From Hyphomonadaceae bacterium (GTDB lineage: Bacteria > Pseudomonadota > Alphaproteobacteria > Caulobacterales > Maricaulaceae), in the NCBI GenBank assembly GCA_014324115.1, contig JACOMS010000010.1, positions 1-35,427 on the forward strand: 35,427 nucleotides of DNA. Direction: 5' to 3'. Position 1 is the stretch's first letter. Each line of letters opens with the position of its first letter. Positions 8,755-17,291 of the stretch are shown here, piece by piece. The translations under genes and the position numbers were made by a program. Under the pieces are notes generated by a model, which was not told the origin of the DNA, made no database searches, and saw nothing but the letters and a program-made list of their open reading frames with translations.

Positions 8755-9577
8755 GACTGCTGCGAAATCGCGTGTATTGGGGATTTTCTGTTCTCGTCCC
8801 ATGATGTATGACTGGGTCTGGATCGGTGGCTTACATGGACTTGTTTATGGGTTTGCTACCGGAGCGTGTCGCGTCGGACAATGTGCTGCGCAAGGTTGGG
8901 GCATTGATTGGCGTCGCATTGGCTGGAAGGTGGGCAAGGTTCGTTCGCAGCTTGGCCGGTCGGGTTATGACGCGGATTTGATGCTGCGTGTTCTTTTGCC
9001 CGGCCAATGGCATTCTCTGCCGGATTGGAAACTGGAAGAGGCTTTGCGTGTGCGTTTGGATTTCATGTTATTTTGTGGTGCGTTGCTTTTTGAGAACGTC
9101 CCGGATCACAGGACGCTCTGCGGTTTCCGTTGTGCGCTGTTGCGGTTGGGGTTGTTTGAGGCTGTTCCGGGCGAGGTCAACCGCCATTTGTGCGCGCATG
9201 GGCTGAAAGTGGAGCATGCGGCGATGGCGGTGGCGGTGGTGGTTGCCGCCGTGATAGAGAGCGCAGGGTGGCCGCGTCGTCTGATTGAGGGGATAACTGT
9301 GGACTGTGCAGAGGAAGCGGCTGCAGGGGCGTGCCCGCTACATCATGCGGGAGAAAGTCGAGGCGGAGTTAACCCTCAAAGCAGTGGCGATGAACCGGCT
9401 CAAGGCAACCAATCGCATTGACTTGGTGGCTGCGGGAGGGGGAGTCTGTCCAAAATTGTCTGATACCGCAAATGTCAGAGCGGAAAGTGCACTCACCGGC
9501 GCCAGACACCCGTTCGCCCGGCTTGGAAACGGCGAAACCCCGGAATCCAGGCGAATCCGAATAGATTCGCAACAGTC
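8755..9577 (+). mobile_element. Decayed IS5-family element (type alpha) with internal deletion
   Basis: Inverted ends are visible: GACTGCTGCGAA at 8755-8766 and TTCGCAACAGTC at 9566-9577. Just outside, TTTGCAA appears on both sides (8748-8754 and about 9579-9585); it may be a target duplication or part of the ends. Inside, a transposase N-terminus (MDLFMGLLPERVASDNVLRK) loses frame at 8904, where one ATTG unit of an expected tandem appears missing. It continues as DWRRIGWKVGKVRSQLGRSG to about 9300, then jumps to the C-terminal segment GRARYIMREKVEAELTLKAV in another frame. The catalytic core is deleted. GCGAATC/GATTCGC (9551-9570) forms a hairpin at the end. The C-terminal third matches the relic near 28145-28388. 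Confidence 0.82.
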
Positions 9578-9749
9578 TTTTGCAAGCCAAACCTTGTTTT
9601 TGTTCAATTTGGCGCATGTCGCGCATTGCGCAATGGGCAGGTCCGTGACATAGGGTGCCCCGAGGTTTAGTCCAGCAGTTCCAATGACCTCCCGAAAATC
9701 ACTGGAAAGGTGATCCAGAACTTGTAGAATGTGACGTACAGGCAGCACT

Positions 9750-9944
9750 GTGATCGTTATTCGTGCAGGTATGTACAAGACCGGATCAAGTTCGGTCCAG
9801 AGAACCTTCTCCCGATTGGATGGTGACAGGGTGGATTATGCACTCAAACGGGGGGCCAGCTGCACCTATCAGGTATTCGTGTTGTTCAATCCTCAGGAGG
9901 CGAAGTCAAGGGGATTAGAAAGATATATGAGCCCCGAACAGATT
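9750..9944 (+). pseudogene. Sulfotransferase-like protein, N-terminal fragment
   Basis: The frame begins MIVIRAGMYKTGSSSVQRTF. This resembles the PAPS-binding loop (GMxKTGTTSIQ) at the N-terminus of carbohydrate-type sulfotransferase-like proteins. After about 60 residues it runs into the end of a type beta IS element at 9945, and the remaining hundreds of residues expected for the family are absent. It lies between two IS relics, so it is probably a leftover of a gene destroyed by insertion and deletion. The 170 bases before it (9578-9749) show no recognisable gene. Confidence 0.5.
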
Positions 9945-10062
9945 AGGGTCAGGACCTATTAATTTAACGGGTTCCCTCATGTCGTAATGTGTGATTCATG
10001 TGTTGCGAAGGAGAATTTGCGATGGGTGATCTGTTTATGTTATCAGAAGAGGGACTTGCCCC
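9945..10062 (+). mobile_element. IS5/IS427-type (beta) element head
   Basis: AGGGTCAGGACCTATTA at 9945 is the left inverted end of the beta element. It is followed by its leader and a transposase start (MGDLFMLSEEG, ATG 10022), the usual opening of IS427-group transposases. Beta sequence stops near 10062, where IS481-type sequence begins. The same head occurs at 26266-26323 and, inverted, at 31287-31375. Confidence 0.75.
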
Positions 10063-10454
10063 ATCCGTATCCGCTCTATCCTCACAGACAACGGCAAAGC
10101 GTTCACAGATCGCCTGTTCGGCCTGCGCAAGCGGGCACCCACCGGTGAGCATCAATTCTATCAGCTCTGTGCAGCCCTCGACATCAGGCACCGCCTCACA
10201 CCCCCAAAGTCCCCCCGGACAAATGGCAGGGTCAAGCGCTTCAACGGTCGTATCGGGGATGTGCTCCAAAGCCATCGCTTCCGATCCGGTGAAGAAATGG
10301 AGGCAACACTCAAACGCTATGTCTGGTTATACAACCGGCAGCTTCCCCAATCAGCCTTGGGAAACAAAACCCCCTTGCAGGCCATAAAAGAACGGTGCAG
10401 AACAAACCCGCAGCTGTTCATAAAACACCCATGCTGCCTTGCGGGATATGACAA
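10063..10454 (+). mobile_element. IS481-family (gamma) transposase C-terminal half and right end
   Basis: The frame reads RIRSILTDNGKAFTDRLFGL, later DIRHRLTPPKSPRTNGRVKR, then the family C-terminus to FIKHPCCLAGYD. It matches the catalytic half of IS481-type transposases; LTDNG carries the second catalytic Asp. The glutamate expected in NGMVERFNGR is Lys here (NGRVKRFNGR), so the enzyme would be dead. The right end CTTGCGGGATATGACAA (10438-10454) is the inverse of the gamma left end at 11809. This frame has no stop and runs straight into tig. Confidence 0.8.
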
Positions 10455-10467
10455 ACAGGAAGCAGAG

Positions 10468-11808
10468 ATGCAAATCAAGGAAATTGAGGCCGAAGGTCTC
10501 ATACGTTCATATAATGTGATTATTTCCAAAGAGGAGTTATCCGTAAAACTGGATGCCAAGATCAGGGAAGTCCAGCCTGATGTTTCCCTGAAGGGTTTCC
10601 GTCCCGGTAAAGTGCCCGCGAGCCACATCCGCAAAATGTTCGGCCAGAGCATAATGAAAGATATCGTCGGAGATGTGATGAACGAGTCCAGTCAGAAAGT
10701 CATTAACGACAACAGGATCCGTCCTGCCGCGCAGCCCAAAATTGCCCTTCGTGTCAGCGGCGAAGAGGTCACAAGAGGCGAGGTAGATCTGGAGTACAGG
10801 CTTAAAGTGGAAATGATCCCGGAATTCGAACCTGTTGCGCCGGACACACTGAAACTCACCCGCCTGAAAAGCGAAGTGAAAGATGAAGACGTTGCCGAGC
10901 GTCTGGAGATGTGGGCCAGAGAACAGAAAGTCTACAAGAAGAAGGCCAAAACTGCCAAAGCCGAAGAAGAAGATGCTGTCCTTATAAACTTTATTGGCCG
11001 TATTGATGGCAAACAATTCGATGGCGGATCCGTGGAAGAGCATGAGCTCGTCCTTGGGTCCGGAAGTTTCATTCCCGGTTTCGAAGATCAGTTGATCGGC
11101 AAAAAGGCCGGTGAAAAGCTTGACGTGATTGTGACTTTCCCGGATAATTACGACTCTAGAGCCTTGGCTGGTAAAAAAGCTGTGTTCGAGACAGAAATCC
11201 TCGAAGTCCGCGGGGCCAGGTCGGCTGAAATTGACGATGGGCTCGCCGGGAAACTCGGTATGGAGAGCCTTGAAGAGCTGTCCGGGACGATCAGGGAGCA
11301 ACTTGGAAGCAAGTACGAAATACAGAGCCGCATGAAACTGAAGCGGGCTATATTGGATGACTTGGACTCAAAACACACTTTCGACTTGCCACCAGGCATG
11401 GTCGAGCAGGAATTTGACGCCATTTGGCAGGATGTTCAGGCGGAAAAGGAACAGGGTCTTCTCGACGAAGAGGACGCAGCCAAATCCGACGAAAAATTGG
11501 AAGCCGATTACCGCAAAATTGCCGAGCGTCGCGTACGCTTGGGCCTGGTTCTGGCTGAAATAGGCCAGAAAGCCGACGTGCAGGTCTCCAGCGACGAGCT
11601 ACAAAGCGCCGTAATCAACGAAGCACGCCGCTATCCAGGGCAAGAAACGCAGGTCATCGAATTCTATCAGAAAAATCCGCAAGCTGCCGCACAACTTCGT
11701 GCGCCGATCTATGAGGAAAAGGTTGTCGACCTCATTATCGAAAAGGCGGATATCACGGATAAAAACGTCTCCAAAGAAAAGCTCTTTGAGGAGGATTTAG
11801 TGATTTAG
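10468..11808 (+). CDS. tig: Trigger factor, ribosome-associated folding chaperone
   Basis: Binds the ribosome exit tunnel and shields nascent chains; it also has peptidyl-prolyl isomerase activity. I choose ATG 10468 (446 residues, MQIKEIEAEG) after AGGAAGCAGAG; the open frame upstream is IS481 sequence. The ribosome-binding signature GFRPGKVPASHIRK lies near residues 42-55, the FKBP-type PPIase domain spans about 160-240 (AVLINFIGRIDGKQFDGG, SFIPGFEDQLIG), and the helical C-domain follows. The C-terminus stops at FEEDLVI without the usual charged or Ala-rich tail, and the TAG directly abuts an IS481 left end at 11809, so the end may have been trimmed. Gene order tig-clpP-clpX-lon is conserved in many bacteria. 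Confidence 0.95.
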   Translation: MQIKEIEAEGLIRSYNVIISKEELSVKLDAKIREVQPDVSLKGFRPGKVPASHIRKMFGQSIMKDIVGDVMNESSQKVINDNRIRPAAQPKIALRVSGEEVTRGEVDLEYRLKVEMIPEFEPVAPDTLKLTRLKSEVKDEDVAERLEMWAREQKVYKKKAKTAKAEEEDAVLINFIGRIDGKQFDGGSVEEHELVLGSGSFIPGFEDQLIGKKAGEKLDVIVTFPDNYDSRALAGKKAVFETEILEVRGARSAEIDDGLAGKLGMESLEELSGTIREQLGSKYEIQSRMKLKRAILDDLDSKHTFDLPPGMVEQEFDAIWQDVQAEKEQGLLDEEDAAKSDEKLEADYRKIAERRVRLGLVLAEIGQKADVQVSSDELQSAVINEARRYPGQETQVIEFYQKNPQAAAQLRAPIYEEKVVDLIIEKADITDKNVSKEKLFEEDLVI

Positions 11809-11839
11809 TTGTCACATCGCGGGTGATTATATAGAGCCT

Positions 11840-11857
11840 CGCCGGTCGGCGTTTTTT
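11840..11857 (+). terminator. Possible intrinsic terminator after tig
   Basis: CGCC-GGTC-GGCG forms a short 4-bp GC stem with a 4-base loop, followed by TTTTTT. It lies 32 bases past the tig stop, just inside the gamma left end, so it could end tig transcription or be an element feature that blocks read-in. The stem is short. Confidence 0.4.
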
Positions 11858-11859
11858 AT

Positions 11860-11878
11860 GGTAGTATCTGTTACTACC
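11860..11878. repeat. Perfect inverted repeat upstream of the IS481 remnant start
   Basis: GGTAGTA-TCTGT-TACTACC is a perfect 7-bp inverted repeat with a 5-base loop, located just before the ribosome site (AGGAGA) of the IS481 transposase start. It may act as a hairpin that limits read-through into the transposase or as a protein binding site; neither can be shown here. Confidence 0.4.
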
Positions 11879-12131
11879 GGGACGAACGACAGGAGACAAG
11901 CATGCTGATCAAGCTTCATAGCCAGGCAGCGACGATACCAAACGTGTGGGCGGCCATTCAGGCAAGCAATGGGCAAGCCCGGGTTCTGGCAGAGCGCCGT
12001 GGCACCACAGAACAAGACCGTCTGGAAGTAGCAACAGCGCGGCACAGCACCGAGTGTCACAGCCACAGACGGCACCGTCTGCAAACTACGCTGACACCCG
12101 CGCCCGATGTGTCGGATTTTTTCCTTGAGTC

Positions 12132-12145
12132 TTGAACAATATCAA
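12132..12145. promoter_or_regulatory. Candidate Fnr/FixK-type box upstream of clpP
   Basis: TTGAA-CAAT-ATCAA matches the Fnr consensus TTGAT-N4-ATCAA at 9 of 10 fixed positions and lies about 80 bases before the clpP start. A match this good is expected about once by chance in 35 kb, so it is only a candidate. A Crp/Fnr protein with the ETVSR recognition helix is encoded at 20214. Confidence 0.3.
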
Positions 12146-12226
12146 GCATCGTCAATATGAATACAGCGAATGCTCCCAATCGTCTGATCAGATGACTCAC
12201 ATGAGAATAGAATGTCAGGACATATC

Positions 12227-12868
12227 ATGCACGACTCCATTAAAGCTAAAGCCCATGCAAACCTCGTTCCGACCGTAGTCGAGCAATCCAGCCGCGGCGA
12301 GCGCGCTTTTGATATTTTTTCACGCCTTCTGCGTGACCGTGTGATATTTCTGACCGGGGCCGTTGAGGACGGTATGTCCGCCGTCGTCACCGCCCAGTTA
12401 TTATTCCTCGAATCGGAAAATCCGAAAAAGGAAATATCCATGTATATCAATTCCCCGGGCGGGATCGTGACCTCCGGCATGGCGATTTATGATACCATGC
12501 AGTATATCAAATGCCCGGTGTCAACAGTATGTATAGGACAGGCTGCTTCCATGGGATCGCTTCTCTTGTCAGGCGGTGAGCCGGGTATGCGTGTCGCACT
12601 TCCCCATTCAAGAATTATGGTGCACCAACCCTCAGGCGGGTTCCGCGGGCAGGCGTCAGATATTCAGCGTCACGCCGAAGATATTCTTGAGATGAAAAAA
12701 CGCCTGAACGAAATCTATGTCAAACATACGGGTCAGGATTTCGATATGATCGAAAAGACACTGGATCGTGATTTCTTTATGACTGCCGACGAAGCTAGGG
12801 ATTTTGGTATTGTCGATCACGTTTACACGCATCGCGGTGGCGATACAGAACGTATGGCAGATGAATAA
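12227..12868 (+). CDS. clpP: ATP-dependent Clp protease proteolytic subunit ClpP
   Basis: Serine peptidase forming the two-ring barrel that degrades substrates unfolded by ClpX or ClpA. I prefer ATG 12227 (213 residues, [15 protein letters not shown]) because AGGA lies seven bases upstream; ATG 12212 would add five residues. Catalytic residues are visible: Ser in GQAASMGS, His in [11 protein letters not shown], and the Asp in the C-terminal helix region (TLDRDFFM). The N-terminal part after [20 protein letters not shown] is typical. It is preceded by a decayed IS, so its promoter probably lies in 12119-12226. The 190 bases to clpX leave room for a separate clpX promoter. Confidence 0.95.
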   Translation: MHDSIKAKAHANLVPTVVEQSSRGERAFDIFSRLLRDRVIFLTGAVEDGMSAVVTAQLLFLESENPKKEISMYINSPGGIVTSGMAIYDTMQYIKCPVSTVCIGQAASMGSLLLSGGEPGMRVALPHSRIMVHQPSGGFRGQASDIQRHAEDILEMKKRLNEIYVKHTGQDFDMIEKTLDRDFFMTADEARDFGIVDHVYTHRGGDTERMADE

Positions 12869-13058
12869 AGCCGGTTGTTCGGTGCGGGCCCAAATAACCT
12901 ACAGGCGGCTATTGGATGTGCGGAAAGGGTGATGTATGGAGGCTCGTGACGGATTTGTAACGAAGCCGTCATAATTGAGGCACAGGTAGCTCAAGGCGAT
13001 ATCAGTTTTACAGATCGCGCCGCGAATTTGGCGCAAACAAGGCAAGCGGGCAGGTGCA

Positions 13059-14321
13059 ATGGCAAAATCTGGTAGCGATCCGAAAAATACGCTCTACTGC
13101 TCCTTCTGCGGCAAGAGCCAGCATGAGGTCAAAAAGCTGATCGCAGGCCCGACAGTGTTTATCTGTGATGAGTGTGTAGAGTTGTGCATGGATATCATTC
13201 GCGAGGAGAGCAAGGGTTCTATCGCGAAGTCGCGGGAGGGCGTGGCGACCCCATCTGAAATTTGCGAAATCCTTGACGGCTATGTGATTGGGCAGGATTA
13301 TGCAAAGCGCATCCTCTCTGTAGCCGTGCACAATCACTACAAGCGCTTGAATCATGCCACAGCAGAACCGGAAGTTGAACTGTCCAAATCCAATATTCTC
13401 CTGATCGGACCTACAGGATGTGGCAAGACACTACTGGCCCAGACACTTGCCCGTATTCTGGACGTGCCCTTTACCATGGCTGATGCTACAACACTCACCG
13501 AGGCCGGTTATGTCGGTGAAGATGTCGAGAATATTATCCTTAAACTGCTGCAGTCCGCTGACTACAATGTTGAGCGTGCGCAACGCGGCATTGTATACAT
13601 TGATGAAATTGACAAAATCTCACGCAAATCGGACAACCCGTCCATCACCCGCGACGTGTCGGGTGAGGGTGTGCAGCAGGCGCTTCTGAAGGTTATGGAA
13701 GGCACGATCGCTTCCGTACCACCGCAGGGAGGACGCAAACATCCGCAGCAGGAATTTCTCCAGGTTGATACCACAAATATTCTCTTTGTCGTTGGCGGTG
13801 CCTTCACCGGGCTGGACAAAATCATTTCCAATCGTGGTGACGGCTCTACCATCGGTTTCGGTGCGCAGATCAGGAATGTTGATGAGCGTCGGATTGGGGA
13901 AATTTTGCGTGGAGTGGAACCGGATGATTTGTTGAAATTCGGTCTTATTCCGGAATTTGTAGGGCGCCTGCCGACTATCGCAACGCTTGAAGACCTGGAC
14001 GAAGATGCTTTGGTCAAGATTCTGACAGAGCCGAAAAATGCGCTGGTCAAGCAATACCAGACTCTGTTTGCCATGGAGGAAGTCAAGCTGAGCTTTTCTG
14101 CGGACACGCTCATGGAAATCGCAAAAAAAGCCATTGCCCGCAAGACGGGGGCACGGGGTCTGCGTTCCATCATGGAAGGCATTTTGCTGGATACCATGTA
14201 CAATCTGCCGTCCTATGAAGGTGTCGAGGAAGTTGTCGTTAACGGCGAGGTTGTCAGCGGGACAGCCCAGCCACTGTTGATTTATGCAGAACTGAAAAAG
14301 ACGTCCGACAAGGCGTCGTAA
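13059..14321 (+). CDS. clpX: ATP-dependent Clp protease ATP-binding subunit ClpX
   Basis: AAA+ unfoldase that recognises substrates and feeds them to ClpP. The 420 residues show the N-terminal C4 zinc-binding domain ([12 protein letters not shown] ... [10 protein letters not shown]), Walker [13 protein letters not shown] near residue 117, the pore-loop GYVG, Walker [10 protein letters not shown], and the sensor-2 GARGLRS. The ATG follows GCAGGTGCA. Length and motifs are full and intact. Confidence 0.97.
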   Translation: MAKSGSDPKNTLYCSFCGKSQHEVKKLIAGPTVFICDECVELCMDIIREESKGSIAKSREGVATPSEICEILDGYVIGQDYAKRILSVAVHNHYKRLNHATAEPEVELSKSNILLIGPTGCGKTLLAQTLARILDVPFTMADATTLTEAGYVGEDVENIILKLLQSADYNVERAQRGIVYIDEIDKISRKSDNPSITRDVSGEGVQQALLKVMEGTIASVPPQGGRKHPQQEFLQVDTTNILFVVGGAFTGLDKIISNRGDGSTIGFGAQIRNVDERRIGEILRGVEPDDLLKFGLIPEFVGRLPTIATLEDLDEDALVKILTEPKNALVKQYQTLFAMEEVKLSFSADTLMEIAKKAIARKTGARGLRSIMEGILLDTMYNLPSYEGVEEVVVNGEVVSGTAQPLLIYAELKKTSDKAS

Positions 14322-14352
14322 TTCCAAAAGTGACGGTTTGTGGTGATTTCTG

Positions 14353-14388
14353 GCTTGGTCAGGGGTTGAAAACACCATTTCATTATCC
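14353..14388 (+). promoter_or_regulatory. Possible heat-shock (RpoH-type) promoter before lon
   Basis: GTTGAAAA (14365-14372), then 14 bases, then CCCACCT resembles the RpoH pattern CTTGAAA-N(11-15)-CCCCATnT. A CTTG at 14354 offers an alternative in the alphaproteobacterial spacing. lon is under heat-shock control in many proteobacteria. Matches are partial and no transcription start is known. Confidence 0.28.
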
Positions 14389-14460
14389 CACCTCGGATCG
14401 GAGTTAATATGTCCGCAGACTTGTATGCGGGCTGCGAGAGTAAGTGATGCCAGGTGTGAT

Positions 14461-16860
14461 GTGTCCAAGATTCTAACACTACCCGTTCTACCGCTTCGCG
14501 ATATAGTCGTTTTCCCGCATATGGTCGTGCCGCTCTTTGTGGGCCGCGAGAAATCCATCAGGGCGCTGGAGGATGTTATGGGTTCGGAAAAGCGGATTTT
14601 CCTCGTGACACAAAAAGACGCTGCCAATGATGACCCGTCAATTGATGACATTTATCATGAAGGCTGCGTCGCAAAAATTCTGCAACTTCTGAAATTACCC
14701 GACGGTACGGTACGTTTGCTGGTTGAAGGCACATCCCGCGCCTCTGCCGTGCGGTTCCTTGAGAACAATGCATTCTTTGAGGTCGAAGCGGTACTGCTGC
14801 ATGATGAGACTGAAACAAAGGAAACATTTGCAGCACTTTGCGGTGCTGTGCAGAAAGGATTTGCCGAATACGCCAAGCTCAATGGTAAAATTACCGAAGA
14901 GGTTATGGCCTCTGTTGCTGACATCAAAGACCCGGCCAAATTGACAGACGTCATTGCTGTACACCTGAGCGCCAGGATTGAAGACAAGCAGGAGCTACTA
15001 TCCGAGTCCGGGATTGGGCAGCGTCTGGAAAATATTCTGGCCCTGATTGAAGGTGAGAAAAGCCTGCTTAAGGTTGAGGAAAAAATCCGGGGTCGCGTCA
15101 AGCGCCAGATGGAGAAGACCCAGCGAGAGTATTACCTCAATGAGCAGATGAAAGCCATTCAGACCGAGCTTGGTGATGGTGATACATCGGATGAGCTGTC
15201 TGAACTGAAGGAACGTATTGAAAAAACCAAGCTGTCCAGGGAAGCCAGAAAAAAGACCGATACCGAGCTAAACAAGCTCAGGAAAATGAGCCCCATGTCT
15301 GCCGAGGCTAATGTATCGCGCAACTATATTGACTGGATACTATCTGTGCCGTGGAAAAAAAAGAAGCGGACACAGAGAGACCTTAACAAGGCGCAAGAGA
15401 TACTTGATGCCGACCATTACGGTCTCGACAAGGTCAAGGACCGGATTGTCGAACATCTGGCCGTGTTGAGTCGCACCGGAAAACTCAAGGGTCCGATACT
15501 TTGTCTCGTTGGCCCGCCAGGTGTCGGTAAAACATCGCTGGGTCGGTCGATTGCGCGGGCTACGGGACGTGAATTTGTCCGTGTTTCGCTCGGCGGTGTG
15601 CGTGATGAGTCCGAGATTCGCGGCCATCGCCGTACCTATATCGGCTCTATGCCCGGCCGGATTATCCAGTCTATGAAAAAGGCGAAGTATTCCAACCCGT
15701 TGTTCCTGCTCGACGAGATTGACAAGATAGGGTACGACCATCGCGGTGATCCGGCAGCAGCTCTGCTTGAGGTGCTCGACCCGGAGCAAAACAATACGTT
15801 CAATGATCACTATCTTGATGTGGATTATGATTTGTCGGATGTCATGTTCATTACCACGGCAAATTCTCTCAACATGTCACAACCCCTGCTGGATCGGATG
15901 GAGATTATCCGCATTCCGGGCTATACAGAAGATGAAAAGCTCGAGATTGCCAAACGTCACCTTGTCCCGGACATGATGAAAGATCATGGTTTGAAAAAAC
16001 ACGAGTTGGTCATCGGGGACGATGCAGTTCTTGACATCATCCGTTACTACACCCGTGAAGCCGGGGTGCGGAGCTTAAAACGCGAAATCGCCAAGCTCGG
16101 CCGCAAGGCAATTCGTCAAATTGTCGGTGGGGAAACAAAGATGCTTGAAATTACACCGGATACCCTCGGAGATATCCTTGGGGTGCGTCAGTTCCGCTTC
16201 GGGGAGGCTGACAAAGATCATCAGGTTGGTGTTGTCACGGGTCTCGCATGGACACAGGCAGGCGGTGATATCCTTACCATCGAAGCCGTCTCCATGTCCG
16301 GAAAGGGTCGCATGACGATTACAGGCAATCTGAAAGATGTCATGAAAGAATCAATTTCAGCAGCTAACTCCTATGTCCAGGCTCGTGCACCTGAACTCGG
16401 CATCAGCCCGCGTCAATTCCAGAGTACGGACATACACGTTCATGTGCCCGAGGGCGCGACGCCCAAGGATGGGCCGTCTGCGGGCGTCGGTATGATTACA
16501 GCCATGGTGTCCGTGTTGACGGATATTCCTGCGCATAAAGACGTGGCCGTGACAGGTGAGATCACCCTACGGGGTCGCGTGCTCCCGATTGGTGGACTGA
16601 AAGAAAAACTCCTTGCGGCTTTACGCGGCGGGATCAAAACCGTGCTCATTCCGCAGGATAATAAAAAAGACCTCGCCGATATCCCTGAAAATGTGAAATC
16701 CGCACTTAAAATTGTGCCTGTATCGACGGTGGGAGAGGTGCTCAATGAGGCACTTGTCCGCAAGCCGGAAAAAATCGAATGGAGCGCTACAGATGCAGCG
16801 GCACTATCAGGTATTATTCTGGGACAAAAGGTTGACTTGGGAGATGTTTCCGCGCATTAA
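14461..16860 (+). CDS. lon: ATP-dependent protease Lon
   Basis: Cytoplasmic AAA+ serine protease that removes damaged and regulatory proteins. I choose GTG 14461 (799 residues), since homology begins at SKILTLPVLPLRDIVVFPHM and an AGG lies in front; the frame could extend to ATG 14425, giving 811. The N-terminal LON domain is followed by the coiled linker, Walker A GPPGVGKTSLG near residue 355, Walker B LFLLDEIDKI, and the C-terminal protease domain with the catalytic Ser in PKDGPSAG and the Lys in GGLKEKLLAA. The usual following gene, hupB, is absent; a tRNA gene comes next. Confidence 0.96.
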   Translation: MSKILTLPVLPLRDIVVFPHMVVPLFVGREKSIRALEDVMGSEKRIFLVTQKDAANDDPSIDDIYHEGCVAKILQLLKLPDGTVRLLVEGTSRASAVRFLENNAFFEVEAVLLHDETETKETFAALCGAVQKGFAEYAKLNGKITEEVMASVADIKDPAKLTDVIAVHLSARIEDKQELLSESGIGQRLENILALIEGEKSLLKVEEKIRGRVKRQMEKTQREYYLNEQMKAIQTELGDGDTSDELSELKERIEKTKLSREARKKTDTELNKLRKMSPMSAEANVSRNYIDWILSVPWKKKKRTQRDLNKAQEILDADHYGLDKVKDRIVEHLAVLSRTGKLKGPILCLVGPPGVGKTSLGRSIARATGREFVRVSLGGVRDESEIRGHRRTYIGSMPGRIIQSMKKAKYSNPLFLLDEIDKIGYDHRGDPAAALLEVLDPEQNNTFNDHYLDVDYDLSDVMFITTANSLNMSQPLLDRMEIIRIPGYTEDEKLEIAKRHLVPDMMKDHGLKKHELVIGDDAVLDIIRYYTREAGVRSLKREIAKLGRKAIRQIVGGETKMLEITPDTLGDILGVRQFRFGEADKDHQVGVVTGLAWTQAGGDILTIEAVSMSGKGRMTITGNLKDVMKESISAANSYVQARAPELGISPRQFQSTDIHVHVPEGATPKDGPSAGVGMITAMVSVLTDIPAHKDVAVTGEITLRGRVLPIGGLKEKLLAALRGGIKTVLIPQDNKKDLADIPENVKSALKIVPVSTVGEVLNEALVRKPEKIEWSATDAAALSGIILGQKVDLGDVSAH

Positions 16861-16880
16861 GCGTCGCTTGTAGCAGACGC
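16861..16880 (+). repeat. Hairpin after lon
   Basis: GCGTC-N10-GACGC, starting directly after the lon stop, can form a 5-bp stem (extendable by an inner GC pair with one bulge). There is no T-run after it, so it may stabilise the mRNA end rather than act as an intrinsic terminator. Confidence 0.35.
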
Positions 16881-16914
16881 CGGGATGAGGGCGCTGGAAC
16901 ACAGTGACAAGTAA

Positions 16915-16990
16915 GGGCGGTTAGCTCAGCTGGTAGAGCATCTCGTTTACACCGAGAGGGTCAGCGGTTCGAACCCGTTACCGCCCACCA
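16915..16990 (+). tRNA. tRNA-Val (anticodon UAC)
   Basis: A complete 76-base cloverleaf: acceptor GGGCGGT pairs with ACCGCCC, D stem GCTC/GAGC, anticodon stem TCTCG/CGAGA around TTTACAC (anticodon TAC), T arm with TTCGAAC, and an encoded CCA end. It follows lon by 54 bases. The region to its right is accessory in character, so this gene is a plausible boundary of an inserted block, though no repeated tRNA 3' end was seen in the window. Confidence 0.95.
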
Positions 16991-17291
16991 TTTTCCTGCC
17001 AAGCGTACCGTTGAGGAAGTTTGATCCGGTTATAACGTTCAGGATCCTGATCCCTCAGGCCCTGAATGATCTTTGCCGATGAGCGCGCCGGGTTTTTGAT
17101 TACGGACCGGTTGGGCCGTGGGCGCTTTCCGGTTTGGGGGCAGCGGATTCATCCCGCTTTCACCTTGTCCTGGAGCGTATCCGGTTCGGGACACCAATGA
17201 AAAACTGAAAGGCTATACTACAGAGCCGCAGGCCTTCACCTTGTCCCGGGGCGCTTTCCGGTTTGAGACTATCCGGCGGACCTGATTGGGG
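16991..17291. repeat. Non-coding stretch with degenerate direct repeats
   Basis: No convincing gene is present. A 29-base motif beginning TTCACCTTGTCC occurs at 17159-17187 and 17235-17263 with a few mismatches. The core GGCGCTTTCCGGTTT is at 17121-17135 and again inside the second copy. This looks like residue of a decayed repeat or gene rather than a regulatory array. Confidence 0.45.

Larger units (their letters stand above)
11809..12118 (+). mobile_element. IS481-family (gamma) left end and transposase N-terminal remnant
   Basis: TTGTCACATCGCGGG starts exactly after the tig stop and is the inverse of the gamma right end at 10454. ATG 11902 begins MLIKLHSQAATIPNVWAAIQ, the helix-turn-helix start of IS481-type transposases, continuing VLAERRGTTEQ. 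The frame is then disrupted, although HRLQTTLTPA is still visible near 12075-12105. The catalytic half is missing. With the gamma tail upstream of tig, this places tig between the two halves of the same element type in the same orientation. Confidence 0.72.

Noticed and set aside
9338-9778. Minus-strand open frame of 146 residues over the alpha IS
   Set aside because: Much of it is antisense to transposase sequence. The N-terminal part past the IS end shows no family I recognise.
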